Shown here one piece after another: positions 1 through 10,765 of a stretch of 34,410 nucleotides of DNA. A model generated the notes under the pieces. It was not told the DNA's origin. It saw only the letters and a program-made list of their open reading frames with translations, and did not search any database. The position numbers and the translations under genes were made by a program. Numbering within the stretch: the first letter of the stretch is position 1; each line of letters starts with the position of its first letter. Origin of the DNA: Chloromonas sp. AAM2 (lineage: Eukaryota; Chlorophyta; Chlorophyceae; Chlamydomonadales; Chlamydomonadaceae). Location of the stretch: contig QAXH01006643.1 of the NCBI GenBank assembly GCA_004335635.1, positions 1 to 34,410 of the forward strand. The letters run 5' to 3'.

Positions 1-295
1 TTGTGTCTAGCTGCAGCACCGTGGGTTGAACCATGAAAAGCCATGTAATGATGATGATGAAACCCTAGCGAGATTGCTGAAGCACATGGACTAGGACGCT
101 ATGCAAGAAACACAATATATTCGTTCCTGCGAGGATTGATGTGCGAGAACGAGTAGGGTTTGTTTGCCCACGAGCACCTTCCTGATGCGATGGTCTTCTC
201 GAGCACATGATGATAATGATGAATTGGCTTTTGGCACATCCGCCCGTGTAAACCAACCGAGGGGCCTCACCACCCCTTGCTGACACGGTCAGATT

Positions 296-384
296 CCCCT
301 TTACTAGGAGGAATTTTTGCAATTTGCGCAATCAGATGATGTTTGCGTTGGACGTGTTTCATGGTGTGCACTCCCTCCTTGTAA
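296..384 (+). repeat. Dispersed repeat family B, copy 1
   Basis: This stretch shares an ordered series of blocks with 1057-1144: CCTTTACTAG, then ATTTGCGCAA, then GTTGCGTT or TTGCGTTGGACGTG, then GTATGCACTCCCTCCTT or GTGTGCACTCCCTCCTT. Spacing between blocks is conserved, with scattered substitutions. The two copies lie in the same orientation about 760 bp apart. The last 22 bases (363-384) recur exactly, inverted, at 1469-1490. No coding potential is evident. Confidence 0.6.
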
Positions 385-746
385 ACCAACCCCTGCCATT
401 TCATGCGTCATTCATTTGCACGGCATGCTGTGCTGCTGATAACGTGCAGTGTCTCGGTTCAAGAGAGGCGGCATAAGTGCACTTCTAGCGCTCTGGAATT
501 AAAAGCCTGTGCACTGGGACAACAGATCGGTATCATGTGTGTTGACCTCAAACAGTGCATACTGGCCCACGAGGTGGACCACTGACTACCTGCATATGTG
601 ATCAAATGGATCCCCTGGATCCCTCCCCTGATATGATCAAATGGCCCGAATTGTTTTCCTTCCAGCCTGTTCCCAGCACAGATTCCCAGCGACCAAGTGT
701 TTGAATGATTACAAAAACCATGATGGTGGTTCACACACACACACAC

Positions 747-790
747 TGGTTCCAGTGCCAGTCCCAAGATTATCCCAGAACTGGCAAACT
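747..790 (+). repeat. Dispersed repeat family C, copy 1
   Basis: The core TGGTTCCAGTGCCAGTCCC, followed by TCCCAGAACTGGC, recurs inverted at 2518-2557. Its right end recurs in direct orientation at 24170-24195, inside an intron of the ankyrin gene. It sits directly after an (AC)n tract. Function is unknown; it is probably a decayed mobile or satellite-like repeat. Confidence 0.6.
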
Positions 791-1056
791 TCTTTTTGAA
801 CGTCGCTTGCAATTGCACCATCACTGAAGTAGAAAGCATTTGCACGCCTCTACCAACATGGGTCGGCGTCTGCACATCAGTCAAGTTCACGCTTAGGCTT
901 GAGATGGTCCTTGGCACATGAGCACCTAGAGGTCAGTAATGACGTCAGAGTGAGAGTAACGCTTCAATGGCTTACGGGGCACTCAAAATGGTATCCCGCG
1001 GGGTGATAGCTACAAAGAAGTCACTAGGCCTAGCTGGACTCCCGTTACCCAGGACG

Positions 1057-1144
1057 TCCCTTTACTAGTAGAATTGTTATTCATTTGCGCAAATGATTAA
1101 CAGTTGCGTTAGACGTGCGTCCTGGTATGCACTCCCTCCTTTAA
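1057..1144 (+). repeat. Dispersed repeat family B, copy 2
   Basis: This is the second direct copy of the family described at 296-384. It is collinear across almost 90 bases and diverged by substitutions and small indels. It contains the near-palindrome CATTTGCGCAAATG, which is imperfect in the first copy. Confidence 0.6.
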
Positions 1145-1468
1145 ACATTGAGGCATAAGCGCACAGAAGCTGCATTGTTCAGCATGCCATCCGAGCGGCG
1201 CTCTGACGGGACCAGGTGATACAAAGCACACCCGCTGCCGGTAGATGCACGGATTCAAGCCATTGCAGAGCGAGGTTGCCGCGCGTCAGTGGTATTAGGC
1301 GTTGGCAGTGACCTGCGTCCTGCCTTGAGCACAGCACTGCCTTCTGCCCGGTCCAAGTACCCACTGCCGTCTGTATCCGCTTCAAGGAACAGGCCCACCT
1401 GGCGTCCACGGCCTACCATGGGGGAAAACATGGTGACCTGCTCCTGTCAAGCCACAGGTAGCCAGAGG

Positions 1469-1490
1469 TTACAAGGAGGGAGTGCACACC
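1469..1490 (-). repeat. Family B terminal segment, inverted
   Basis: This 22-base segment is the exact reverse complement of 363-384, the distal end of family B copy 1. The bases beyond it do not match. It could be one end of an inverted-repeat-bounded element covering about 300-1490, or a truncated third copy. Confidence 0.6.
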
Positions 1491-1608
1491 AAACATAATG
1501 CCAGTGGTTATGCCACCATCAGGCGTTTCACTTTGCCAAGTGCAGTCGGGCGTGAGAAGGCTGGTAAACACGTGGGGATAGCAGTAGTCAGTATTCACAT
1601 GAGCTGAG

Positions 1609-1727
1609 GCCCGTCCAACATACAAGTGAAGGGGATTGTGACACACCGCGGCAGTAATGGCCGGCAAAAGCTGTGGGCGCTCAGCAATGCAATAACCACC
1701 TTAGCACGCCGTAGAAACTCTGGCCTC
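1609..1727 (+). repeat. Dispersed repeat family A, copy 1 (longest)
   Basis: The core around CCGTCCAAC, TACAAGTGAAGGGGATT and GACACACC recurs at 2141-2178, 7063-7145 and 7683-7721. In this copy the similarity to the 7063 copy resumes after about 36 extra bases with ATAACCACCTTAGCAC and GCCGTAGAAACTCTGGCC. All four copies lie in the same orientation and outside genes. The conserved left edge and variable right edge suggest a non-autonomous mobile element, but that is inference. Confidence 0.65.
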
Positions 1728-2140
1728 CATGCACGGAAGGTGATGCACACGCCCCACCACTCTCGTACCGAGGCGTCAGACCGCATAAGAAAACGTGCAC
1801 AGGGCACGCTCTAATCAAACTGTGATTGAAGGCCATGCAGCCTGTGAGCTCTCAATAGGCGGGTCTGTGCACAGATACGCGTAGGAGTCCCCTGATGGCC
1901 ACGTCATCAAGTGCTGCCCTTGCACCAGAGGCACAGGCGCCAAGCCCCATTTGAGACAGAACACAAGTCTAGGAGAAAAACACTGTACAGTGCCTCAAGG
2001 TAAACAAACTTTGGTCACACAACACAACCAAATGCTAGCCAACTCAATATGGATGCAGGCTGTGTCTTGTGCTGGACGTTGTGCTGGACGTACTCAACAG
2101 AAAGTCAGGCTCTCACTCTCAAATGAGGGGCGGGACTCCA

Positions 2141-2178
2141 GCCCGTCCAACCTACAAGTGAAGGGGATTGCGACACAC
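2141..2178 (+). repeat. Dispersed repeat family A, copy 2
   Basis: This is a core-only copy that runs directly into a short (AC)n tract. It shares AGCCCGTCCAACCTACAAG with the family, and the preceding bases CCAG are also shared with the copy at 7683. Confidence 0.65.
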
Positions 2179-2517
2179 ACACACACAGCCTTTCAAAAAA
2201 AAACCTCCCATTACCTTCTATTCTAGGAGTGCATACTATCCATGTGCCGCATCAACCCTGTGTTGACATGATCACACACACTGACTGCACCAGCAAGAAA
2301 TGCTTTGCCACAGCAGCACACATGGAATAACGAGGTCGTCAGTTTTGCAGCCCGTCGGTCAGCCCTGCAAAACCTACGCGTCCTGCTTGGACTCCAGAGA
2401 GGCATATTAGGGGTGGGCATCAGTGCCTAACAGAACCTCAAGTCAATGCTGCTTGCAAATCCACACACTTCTCGGTCTTTTAATAAAGACACACTGCTGG
2501 TACAAAAAAAAGGTGTT

Positions 2518-2557
2518 GCCAGTTCTGGGACAATTCCTGGGACTGGCACTGGAACCA
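2518..2557 (-). repeat. Dispersed repeat family C, copy 2 (inverted)
   Basis: The reverse complement matches 747-785 with a few substitutions and a one-base length difference. A further AACTGGCAAACTGG block follows at about 2589-2602, so the unit may be internally repeated. Confidence 0.6.
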
Positions 2558-2814
2558 TTTACGACTCGCAGGAGGATTACGACGAAAACTGGCAAACTGG
2601 AAATCCTGTGTAAGAAGCGAGCATGGACATAAAACAGAGCGCAGCATTGCCACCTCCGGCCGGTCAATGAACAGCCAGTCTTAACGTTGCGGTAAACAGG
2701 CAAGGTGGATGCAGGCAACGCACTCTCTGTTAGCACACACTGCAGGCAAACATTGGAGCCAGCACGCCTACCATTACCAATGTGTTACTACTACTCTAAA
2801 ACACCCACATCATC

Positions 2815-2977
2815 CCATTTGTCATGGGTCCCTGGCAGACTTCCACTGTTTTGTTTGTTTTGTTTTGTTTTGTGAGTGTTTTGTTTTGTATTGGAGTCAT
2901 GCCAGGGATCCATGACGAATGGAAGTCATGCCAGAGACCCATGAAAAATAGAGTCATGCCAGAGACCCATGACAAAC
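2815..2977. repeat. Foldback around a (TTTTG)n tract, with three tandem units
   Basis: Three tandem units of about 28 bp at 2893-2920, 2921-2950 and 2951-2977 share GTCATGCCAG, then G, then CCATGA. An inverted, slightly diverged unit occurs at about 2815-2845 (TTGTCATGGGTCCCTGGCAG). The arms flank a TTTTG microsatellite at about 2848-2890. The whole could fold into a hairpin. It lies in intergenic DNA downstream of the transporter gene. Confidence 0.65.
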
Positions 2978-3327
2978 AGCATGAGTAGGTTAGCAATAGC
3001 GTGGGTGAGTCAACCCCAGCATAATTGGCCGTAACTACTGCGCTGACCACACTCTCCCGTTGAGCAGTACATCCCAGCATGCCTTGGCAACAAACTGAGC
3101 GCAGGGTTAACATTTCGGTGCAGCGACACCGGCTCACGTGCTCACCTTCCATCCCTGGTTGGCACACGGCCGTGGCCGTGCTCAGACTGTCCTGCCATGG
3201 CCAACAATAAGCTGGCCTCAGATACGTCCATGTAGACGAGGGTCGCTGGCTGCTTGCCTATGTGCTGGAACACCGTGCACAAGTCCGTAGGCAGTAATAT
3301 ATTGCTGCTGGATGGGCCAGAGGCCGC

Positions 3328-6300
3328 TCAGCCTGCGTTCCCAGCCATGGGTGAGTCGTACATGAGCCCATGGCCGGGCACACTGGACCGCACAAACGTC
3401 TGCTTGACGGACCCCTGTCGGTGCAACGAGTATGATGTGGACAGGCGGCCTCCTGTGTCGCTTTCCCGGGCCCCTGTGTGCACAGCCATAGGCTGTGTGT
3501 GATGGCGCCTTGGCGAGCTGAGCAGTAGTGGTTCAGTGAGCGATCCCGGCTCGGATGCAGCTGCCTCACCCTCCTCCTCCTGTTCGTAGCTCTGGTACAG
3601 CATGAGCAGCTTATTGCCAGAGAAAATGGCCAGCAGGATGGCCGGGTAGTGTAGCACGTAGAAGGCGCTGCCCACCCATGCCATGGCAGAGTACCTGCAG
3701 CACACATGCAGCGAACAGCAGCATGCTCACATATCCAGTGACACTACACCAATCATGAATGGGCTGGTATGCCAACAATGCAGGTGTGTCAGCGTGGTCG
3801 TGCTTGCTTCGCATCCGAGATAGCCAGGGGTACTGGAAGATAGTATACCACTTTGAATAGAGAGAAGCAGATGCTGTAATTACTATGTGTGCGGTTGAAG
3901 TCATTGCCACCCTGCTGCAACCCTCTGACACCCGCTCACTTGAGGTCGGTGTACTTTGCCAGCATGGCTACCGTGGTGGGGCCCACCATGCAAGCACCGC
4001 CCGCCACCATGCCAAATATCCCGTTCACAAAGCCTGTCACGGGCACGTACGTCTCTAGCAGCGACAGAGCGTTGGCATACCTGCATGCGGCATGCAGGTT
4101 TCACACCATCATGCTGCAGGGCAACTCTCCCATGGTCAGGCCGACTGACTCGAGAATGCGCTCTCTGAGGGAAAACAAGCACCAGACGAGTGTTCATGAC
4201 AAACACGTCATAACATGCATGCACAGGTTGCAAACATTCAGCACTGACTGGTGTTCAACATGGCAAACATAGCACCTAGCACATGCCGGGAAGTGCCACG
4301 GTGCAGACTCTACATCGGCCAGGAAGATCCACCTGTGACAGATCAGGGGTCATGCTCCCTCACCCTCGGAATGTAGATGGACACTCGCTGATGGCAAGTG
4401 ATTGTTACAGAGGCATCATATTTGATTTCTAAGCGTTTTTGAGTCTGGATTACTCCATCCCATGCGAGAAAAAGCAATCCCGATGCAACACGACACACGC
4501 AAACACACACTCACTCACCCTGTTGAGTTTCCCAGGCCTGTGAGCACCGCTGTGGCTGTGAGCAACTGCCAGGGGGTGAGGCAGCTGGTGGCCCACAGGG
4601 GCAGGGATGCGCCTAGCATGGCCAGCGGTGTGAAGCTGAGGAGCAGGAAGGCGGGAGTGGTCATGTGGGACACAGCTGCCTGTGGGCAACGGGCAATGGG
4701 ACAAGCGTGAGCCAGGAACTCACATGGCAGGAAGTGCACTTGGGCTGTCGTCTTGCGGGGCAGTGGTGCACCTGGGACTGACAAGGCCTACTCTAGCCAT
4801 TACAGTGCAGCCTGCCAGCAGACACACGCAGCTGACAAGTCGCCCCTGTACTGCTGGCATCCCCGGTCCACAGTGTGACGTGCCCTTTGCCGCCCGCGCT
4901 GCTGTGGCTTACCCCCAGCACTCGTCCCACAGTGAATGACCCCCAGAAAGCGCTGTTGGCCAGTGCCGACTCGTCATCCGACAGGCCAGCCTGCACAGCA
5001 AAAGTTGAAGCTAACAGTTGGCCAAGTGAATGCGTACTGAGGCATCAAAGAGAAGCATTCCAACTCAAGATGAGCCGAAGCAACCTGCGCTCATCTGCTG
5101 AACACCGCATGGCTGGCAGCCATCAGGCCATTTGGGTATGTCGGCACACACCTGGGGCTACAACGGCTGGTTTGTCACAACTTATTGGTGTTCCTTGCCA
5201 TTCACATCTGCCCCCCAGTGGCCCGCACAGAGACCTAGCAGCTCAGGCAGCGACGAGTTGTGCTGCACTGCGCCTAATCTGGATGTGACTTGCGAGGTTT
5301 GGATGTTGCAGTTTGCATGTGACTTGCAGTTCTATGCATGTCCACACCCCCACGCACCTCTCGCACACCGTACGTGTAGATCCAATTGCCGATTGAAGTT
5401 TCTGCTGCCGTTGTGAAGAAGACGAGTAGCACCACTGAGGAGATGGTCAACCGTTCCAACGTCTGAGGAAACGTAGGAAGCAAGTCAGTGGTTGCATGCA
5501 TGGATACAAGGGCTGTGACAAGAATTGCTGCAATGCACCAAGCTGACAGTGCTGACTGTGCTGATCAGTACGTCTGAGCGGCAGGTGATGGGAACAGCTG
5601 CCCAGCTGTTTAACTCTGGCAGCATCGTCACGCACCAAGACATGGCTTGTTGTCTTGAACACGTTTGGTCCTTCTCCAAAAAGAAGTGGTGGTGGGGGTG
5701 TTGGTGATGCCACAAACAGGAAAGGTATTGCTGCTATGACGGAAGTTGCTGACACGACGTAAAACACTGCCAGCGCTGATCCCAGCATGTACTTGCAAGC
5801 TTGGGCTGCCAAAGGTATGCAAAAGGACCCAACCCCAAACATGGCCAGCACTAGATTGAGGGCTGAGCCTGCCCGCTTAGGGAACATCCAGCCAAGAGAG
5901 GTGAACACTGCACTGTTTGTGAAGTTGTAAGAGAAGCAAATGACGAAATACAAGGCTGTAAGCGTCCATATGCTTGGCATGAAGGGTACCAGGCCAAAGC
6001 CAATCGCCTGCAATGCACAGCAATACCAGCAATTGTATGTGCGAGAGCGATTGCTGCTGGAGAGTCACCTAGGTGAGGTTGATGGTGAAGGACTGCCAGT
6101 TGATGGCAGAAGCCCATGCCTCGCCGTACCTGAACGATCAATGATCCCAGCAGCACTCGATGGGTGGGCATGCGGTCGACCAGCCATCCAGATGGCGTGC
6201 CGCTGATGATGCAGCTCACTCCTAGTGCTGTGAAAAGAGGGCTGAGGTCCGGTTCACTGACCCCAAGCGCTTCCGCGAGCGGATTGATGGTGGGGCCGAG

Positions 6301-6471
6301 AATACTGACTTGCGACCCAAAGATGATGAAGCTGAGCGAATAGCCGATCATACACACGGCAATGTACTGTGAACTGTATCGAGGAGCGTCCTCTGCCTGT
6401 GTCTCCTCGTCCTTTGGCGCATGGTGATGCCCGTTTGAGGCCGGGCCAGCGCTTGCATCATCAGGAGGCAT
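3328..6471 (-). CDS. Major facilitator superfamily transporter, 7 exons
   Basis: This is a predicted integral membrane transporter of about 521 residues. Exons in transcript order are 6130-6471, 5636-6007, 5358-5462, 4913-4990, 4519-4679, 3940-4080 and 3328-3694. All junctions are GT-AG and keep frame. A short hydrophilic His/Glu-rich N-terminus is followed by alternating hydrophobic segments, consistent with about 12 helices. The loop GWLVDRMPTHR (about residues 99-109) fits the MFS loop between helices 2 and 3. NSAFWGSFTVGR and ETSIGNWIYTYG resemble the second half of FHS/MFSD4-type (Na-glucose transporter 1-like) members, so a sugar or related small-molecule substrate is possible but unproven. 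A roughly 85-residue Ser/Glu/His-rich tail follows the last helix. The junctions at 5636/5462 and 4519/4080 rest on splice signals and family fit. No family member is close enough to name a substrate. Confidence 0.85.
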
Positions 6472-6488
6472 CCTGGAGAGGTAGCTTG

Positions 6489-6496
6489 TATATATA
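6489..6496 (-). promoter_or_regulatory. TATA-like element just upstream of the transporter start
   Basis: TATATATA lies only 17 bases before the predicted ATG at 6471. A working TATA box about 30 bases from the transcription start would place the cap site at or inside the first codons. Either this motif is not the TATA box, or translation starts at a later in-frame ATG. Confidence 0.3.
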
Positions 6497-7062
6497 ATGA
6501 TTTACAGGCAGTCCAGTGCATGCGTCACGTCTGCAATGATCTTCTGCGCCATCAAGGCTGCTCGCTAGGGTCGTCAAATGAGGTCCCAGCTGCAATTGGG
6601 TCCCAGCATTGCGTTCGCTGCAATCCTAAAATGCCTACAAGCATTGCGACACTGTGCGCCAGATTGCACGCCTTTGACGAATGGGACAGCACACGTGTTT
6701 TAGCACACGTGTTAACGCGCAGGATTGTGCAAATAATTTTTACAGGATTATGCACGGCCGAATGTCTGGTGCTTCCTCAATTTGCTGCGCAGAACCTCTG
6801 CTCTGTTGACGGCTGGCCTCATGGGCTCATTACCCACAAGTCACTCTTGGTTCCAGCCCCCCTGTGATGGCCGCCACGACGTCATGGGTTTACGTGCGTA
6901 TGATGAGCAAGCACTGACATCAAATGCAGACTCAGGCAGTGTGCAGATTGGTACACGAGCGCCCCAGGACCAAGATACACTTCCCCACCTTCACCAGATA
7001 ACAAAACCCAACAAAGAAACAAAAACATCACATGAGGAGGACATCACATGGAGAGGCTCCTA

Positions 7063-7145
7063 CCCGTCCAACCTACAAGTGAAGGGGGTTATGACACACC
7101 TCACAAACGCAATTACCACCTGAGCATGCCGTAGAAACTCTGACC
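7063..7145 (+). repeat. Dispersed repeat family A, copy 3
   Basis: The core is followed by AATTACCACCTGAGCATGC and GTAGAAACTCTGACC, matching the right part of copy 1 without its roughly 36-base middle segment. This shared right end shows the family is at least 80-120 bp long. Confidence 0.65.
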
Positions 7146-7682
7146 GGCATACTGGTACTTACCAGCAGGACACGCTATCCCCCGGTTGTGCCTGGTGCTG
7201 TGCGTGAGGACACTGGGTGCTGATGTCGCAGTGTGCGTCCGCCTCATCAGCCATTGCTGGCCAGCTGCTCAATCGCTCCAAACAGTCTGCTCCTACTTGC
7301 AACATGAGCACAACACGTGTGCTTCCTAAGCTGGCAGCTAGGTGCGCGACACTGCTATGGACTGATGGTCTGCAGATGTTCGCAGACCAGAGCTCTCGCC
7401 TGGCTGCAGAGTGCGGGTGTTCAACTGCTGCTGGGCTGATGTTAGGCAGCACTAGCAGCGGAAGGCCCACGCCTGTGCACCCGTTAGCTGCATGCTATCT
7501 GAAAGCTGCATGCCGTCTGCCAGATTCATTGTGCGGCCCAACGTGCGACCTCTGCCGAACTGTTGTTACATGCGCTGTGAATAAGATTACAAAGCCGAGG
7601 AGGACCAGGAAACTGAGGTTGAGTTGAGGTTGAGTTGACCGTTGAATTGGTTCCATTGGGTCACTTGAGGGGTTGGTTTCCA

Positions 7683-7721
7683 GCCCATCCAACCTACAAG
7701 CGAAGGGGATTGCGACACACC
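7683..7721 (+). repeat. Dispersed repeat family A, copy 4
   Basis: This is a core-only copy with single substitutions (CCCATCC for CCCGTCC, AAGCGAAGG for AAGTGAAGG). It is preceded by CCAG, as is copy 2. Confidence 0.65.
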
Positions 7722-7974
7722 TGGATAGTAGTGGTGGTGGCCAACTCCTTGAGGTGCTATCCTGACTGGCTATGCTATTAATGCCACTGGCTCAAATACA
7801 TTGTAGTCCCAATGCATCTGTGTCATCTGCAGTGCAAGCTCATGCCACGGAGTGTTGCCAGTCGTATCCATCGAAATGCCACCTGCCGGTCTTCAGTAAC
7901 AAAGCAATCTTGGGCCAACATGCTATGCTGGTTGTAAACGCATTATTCCAGCCTCCTGCAGAAGGTGGATCCGG

Positions 7975-7979
7975 TTACA
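7975..7979 (-). terminator. Candidate TGTAA poly(A) signal for the PRPP synthase gene
   Basis: The minus strand reads ATATGTAACCGG here, about 270 nt after the PRPP synthase stop codon. TGTAA, about 10-20 nt before cleavage, is the usual chlorophyte signal. It is the first such motif I see downstream of that stop. Confidence 0.5.
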
Positions 7980-8246
7980 TATAACGGAGCAACGTGCAAT
8001 GCGCAAGTCCCCAAAAGTTGCATCAGATCGTTCCAGACCTAATCGCAATCATTTGCAGCGGGTATGACTGCCAGCATAATGCATGAAGCTCTGCAGAACC
8101 TAGCTGCAGTTGGCCCTGACACCAAGACGCAACAGCTGTTGTATAAGTGACGATGCATTACGTCTTGCCCCTGGCACTCCAAGACAACATGATTTATGGC
8201 CAGCAGCATCAGTATGTGTCAGTGTGGTTGTGGCTCTCGGCCTTGG

Positions 8247-10765
8247 TCAATCGCGCAAAGCTTGCACGCTAGTGGCATTGTGCACGCGCCAGATGGTCTC
8301 TCCCAGCAGGTTGGCCACACTCAAGATGGTGAGCTCTGGGAACACGTGCCCCTGCGTGCACAGGTGGAATGTGCGTCGAGGACTTGCAGACACCCGTGTC
8401 CCCAGGAACGGCTTGTTGAACAGCAGTTGCAGGCGGTTGCACATGCTGTTTTGCAGACACCTGCAGGACAGTCAACGCCCCCAAACCAACCCCTGATACT
8501 GCTCACCGCTGGCATGGGGATAGTGTTGGTAACAATGACCTCCTCAAATACGCCACTGCTGAGGCGCTCAACGGCGGGTGGGGAGAAGACGGCGTGGCTG
8601 GCGCACGCGTAGACCTCCCGAGCGCCCTCCGCCCGCAGCACCTTGGCGGCGTTGGTGATGGTGCCTGCCGTGTCGATCATGTCGTCCACAAGCACTGCCA
8701 CCTTGCCGCGCACGTCGCCGATGAGGTTCATGACTTCGCTCACGTTGTGGGAGCTGCGGCGCTTGTCGACAATGGCCAGAGGGGCGTCGTTCAGCTTCTT
8801 GGCAAATGAGCGAGCCCTGCAACCGGAGGGAAGGTGGGAGCAAGCTCGCATTTGATGTGGCCAGGACCCATGGGCAAGACCAGCAGAGCTGAATCAACAT
8901 CAACAGCAGCACACACGTGCCAGTGGAGTTTCCAGACGAGGTGTAAGGTTTCATGTGACGCCCAAATTGCAAAACAAACTTCACAAAGCTTGCTTGGTAC
9001 GAAGTGGTGTAAGTGTCAGCAACGTCAGTACACCATGCTGCTCCATTTAGCGTGCTGGCCCGAAAGAGGGTTGGTCGTATTAATGGCTTTTCAACCACTG
9101 GGGCTGGCGCGTTAAAAGCTCTCAAGGCGTTGCCCCCAGCCATATCAATCCATGGGTATGACGGTGTGATATGCTTCATGTAGATGCACGCAAACTAGGC
9201 AGACACGCAAGGTAGATTGGAGCAGAATGCAATCCTTTCTGTTCCTCACCTCGCCACTCCGCCTACGTCTGGCGATACAACAACCAGGTCTCCGGTAGGA
9301 ATGCGCTTGGAGGCCAAGTAGTCCAGCACCACGCTGTCTCCATGCACATGGTCCACGGGGATGTCAAAGTACCCCACGCACTGACCGCTGTGTAGGTCCA
9401 TGGCCAACACCCTGCAGGCAGAACACAAGGGAGTTGTTGGCAGTAGTGAAACAAAGCGACTAGAGAGGCGTTGGCAGGGGATGCATGCGTGCAATGTGTT
9501 GCAAGTATGTGCAGCAAGCATGGCCACGTGCAGAACTGGCAAACTCGCTTAGTGATCTGCGTCTAAGTCCCGGCCTTCCCAAGAATCTCGGTCTGTCCAA
9601 CACGTATCCTCCCTAGAAAGGTGGATCGGCAAGCGTTGCGGATTCTGTGTGACTATTCAAGCACCAGCCCCATGGGCAACAACAGAACATGCAAGATCTC
9701 AACCCTGATTCAGCCCAGCAACGTGGCAGTGTTCAGACAGCGCACTGGGCGGTGCATGCTGTACATGAGGATGGCAACCAGGTCAAGAGAGCAGCACTTG
9801 GCTCTGTACGCCTAGTTGCTACGTGCTGAAAGCATCTGCCATAGCATTCCCACTGGTCCCCACAAAGCCGGCCCACCTGTCCGCGCCGGCTTCCGTGATG
9901 AGGTTTGCTGTCAGCTTGGCTGCGATGGCTTCCCGGCCTTGTGTCTTGCGATCCGCACGGGCATACCCAAAGTATGGGATGACTGCGGTGATGGAGCGTG
10001 CACTGGCACGCTTGCAAGCATCAATCATAATCAGGAGCTCCATGAGGTGATCGTTCACGGGAGGGCACGTGGGTTGGATTAAGAAGACGTCACAGCCGCG
10101 TATGCTCTCGCCAATCTGACAGTAGATTTCGCCATCAGCAAAGCGCTTGACTTTGACAGCACCAAGATCCATTCCCAAGTAGTTGGCTACCTCCAAAGCA
10201 AGAGCCTGCATGGTGATGAGAAAGTTACAAAGACAAATAAGACTGGTGCAGGTGTTGCAAGAGCATGTACCACACAGGTAGCACTCACGGCAGACCATGC
10301 CCACCTTGTTGGCTGTGCCTGAGAATACCCGAAGGCCACGTGGCTGCTTGCTACTGGGGCCACGCTGGCCATTGAGCAACTTGCTCAACTGTGCCTGCTC
10401 CCAGCCTGGCACGTCCAACACTGGACGGCCAGGGATGACGCCTGTTGGATGCGCCCCATTGCCGTTGTTGTTGCTGCTGCTGCCAGCTGGGGCACTCAGT
10501 GCCTCTTGAACGGTCGCTTGAACCCGGCAAGCCTGCAGCCATGGATGACCAAGCACGTTTGGCATGCCATGAGGATTTGCATTTCGAGGCTTTCTTCAGC
10601 ACCTGCGCACTTGAGTGTTTAAAACTCAACCAACTGGACCGTTCGGCCTGCCTGCTGCGAGCGTTCCAGATCCAATGCAGCTCCTCTTACCACGCGACAC
10701 GGTCTGCTCGGTCGCCAGCCGGAAGCAGGGGCGGCAGCCCGCCGTGGAGGTGCACCTGCAAGCAT
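8247..10765 (-). CDS. PRS: Ribose-phosphate pyrophosphokinase (PRPP synthase), plastid-type
   Basis: This enzyme makes 5-phosphoribosyl 1-diphosphate from ribose 5-phosphate and ATP, feeding nucleotide, histidine and tryptophan synthesis. Preferred exons are 10691-10765, 10305-10532, 9877-10205, 9250-9411, 8507-8816 and 8247-8351, giving about 402 residues. Visible signatures are VFSGTANK at the domain start, [22 protein letters not shown] (ATP and metal region), [15 protein letters not shown], the flexible catalytic loop with DKRRS, and the PRPP-binding loop [12 protein letters not shown]. It ends [20 protein letters not shown], as in plant class I enzymes. The first 45 or so residues are rich in Ala, Arg, Pro and Ser, with a V-x-A site (RVQA), which fits a chloroplast transit peptide. 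The 5' end is the uncertain part. An unspliced start at ATG 10565 would give 388 residues with a weaker targeting sequence. The first exon rests on GTAAGAGG at 10690 and an acceptor before 10532. Confidence 0.9.

Larger units (their letters stand above)
1..3327. other. Repeat-rich intergenic region, no supported gene
   Basis: Open frames here are short, overlap one another on both strands and show no recognisable domain. The stretch holds copies of three dispersed repeat families (entered separately), two short (AC)n tracts near 731-746 and 2171-2186, and a small foldback near 2815-2977. The 3' untranslated region of the transporter gene must lie in the last few hundred bases, but I found no TGTAA signal on the minus strand within about 330 nt of its stop codon. 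Confidence 0.6.
6472..8246. other. Intergenic region between the transporter 5' end and the PRPP synthase 3' end
   Basis: This presumably holds the transporter promoter and first untranslated sequence near 6472-7000, and the PRPP synthase 3' untranslated region from about 7975 to 8246. Two copies of repeat family A (7063-7145 and 7683-7721) lie between. Open frames of 60-140 codons occur on both strands but overlap each other and match nothing I recognise. Confidence 0.55.

Noticed and set aside
459..917. Minus-strand open frame of 152 codons in the left intergenic region
   Set aside because: It contains repeat family C and an (AC)n tract, has no recognisable domain and no supporting splice partners.
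10351..10629. Alternative reading ([15 protein letters not shown]...) as the PRPP synthase N-terminus
   Set aside because: That frame does not join the catalytic domain and is overlapped by the frame leading into VFSGTANK.
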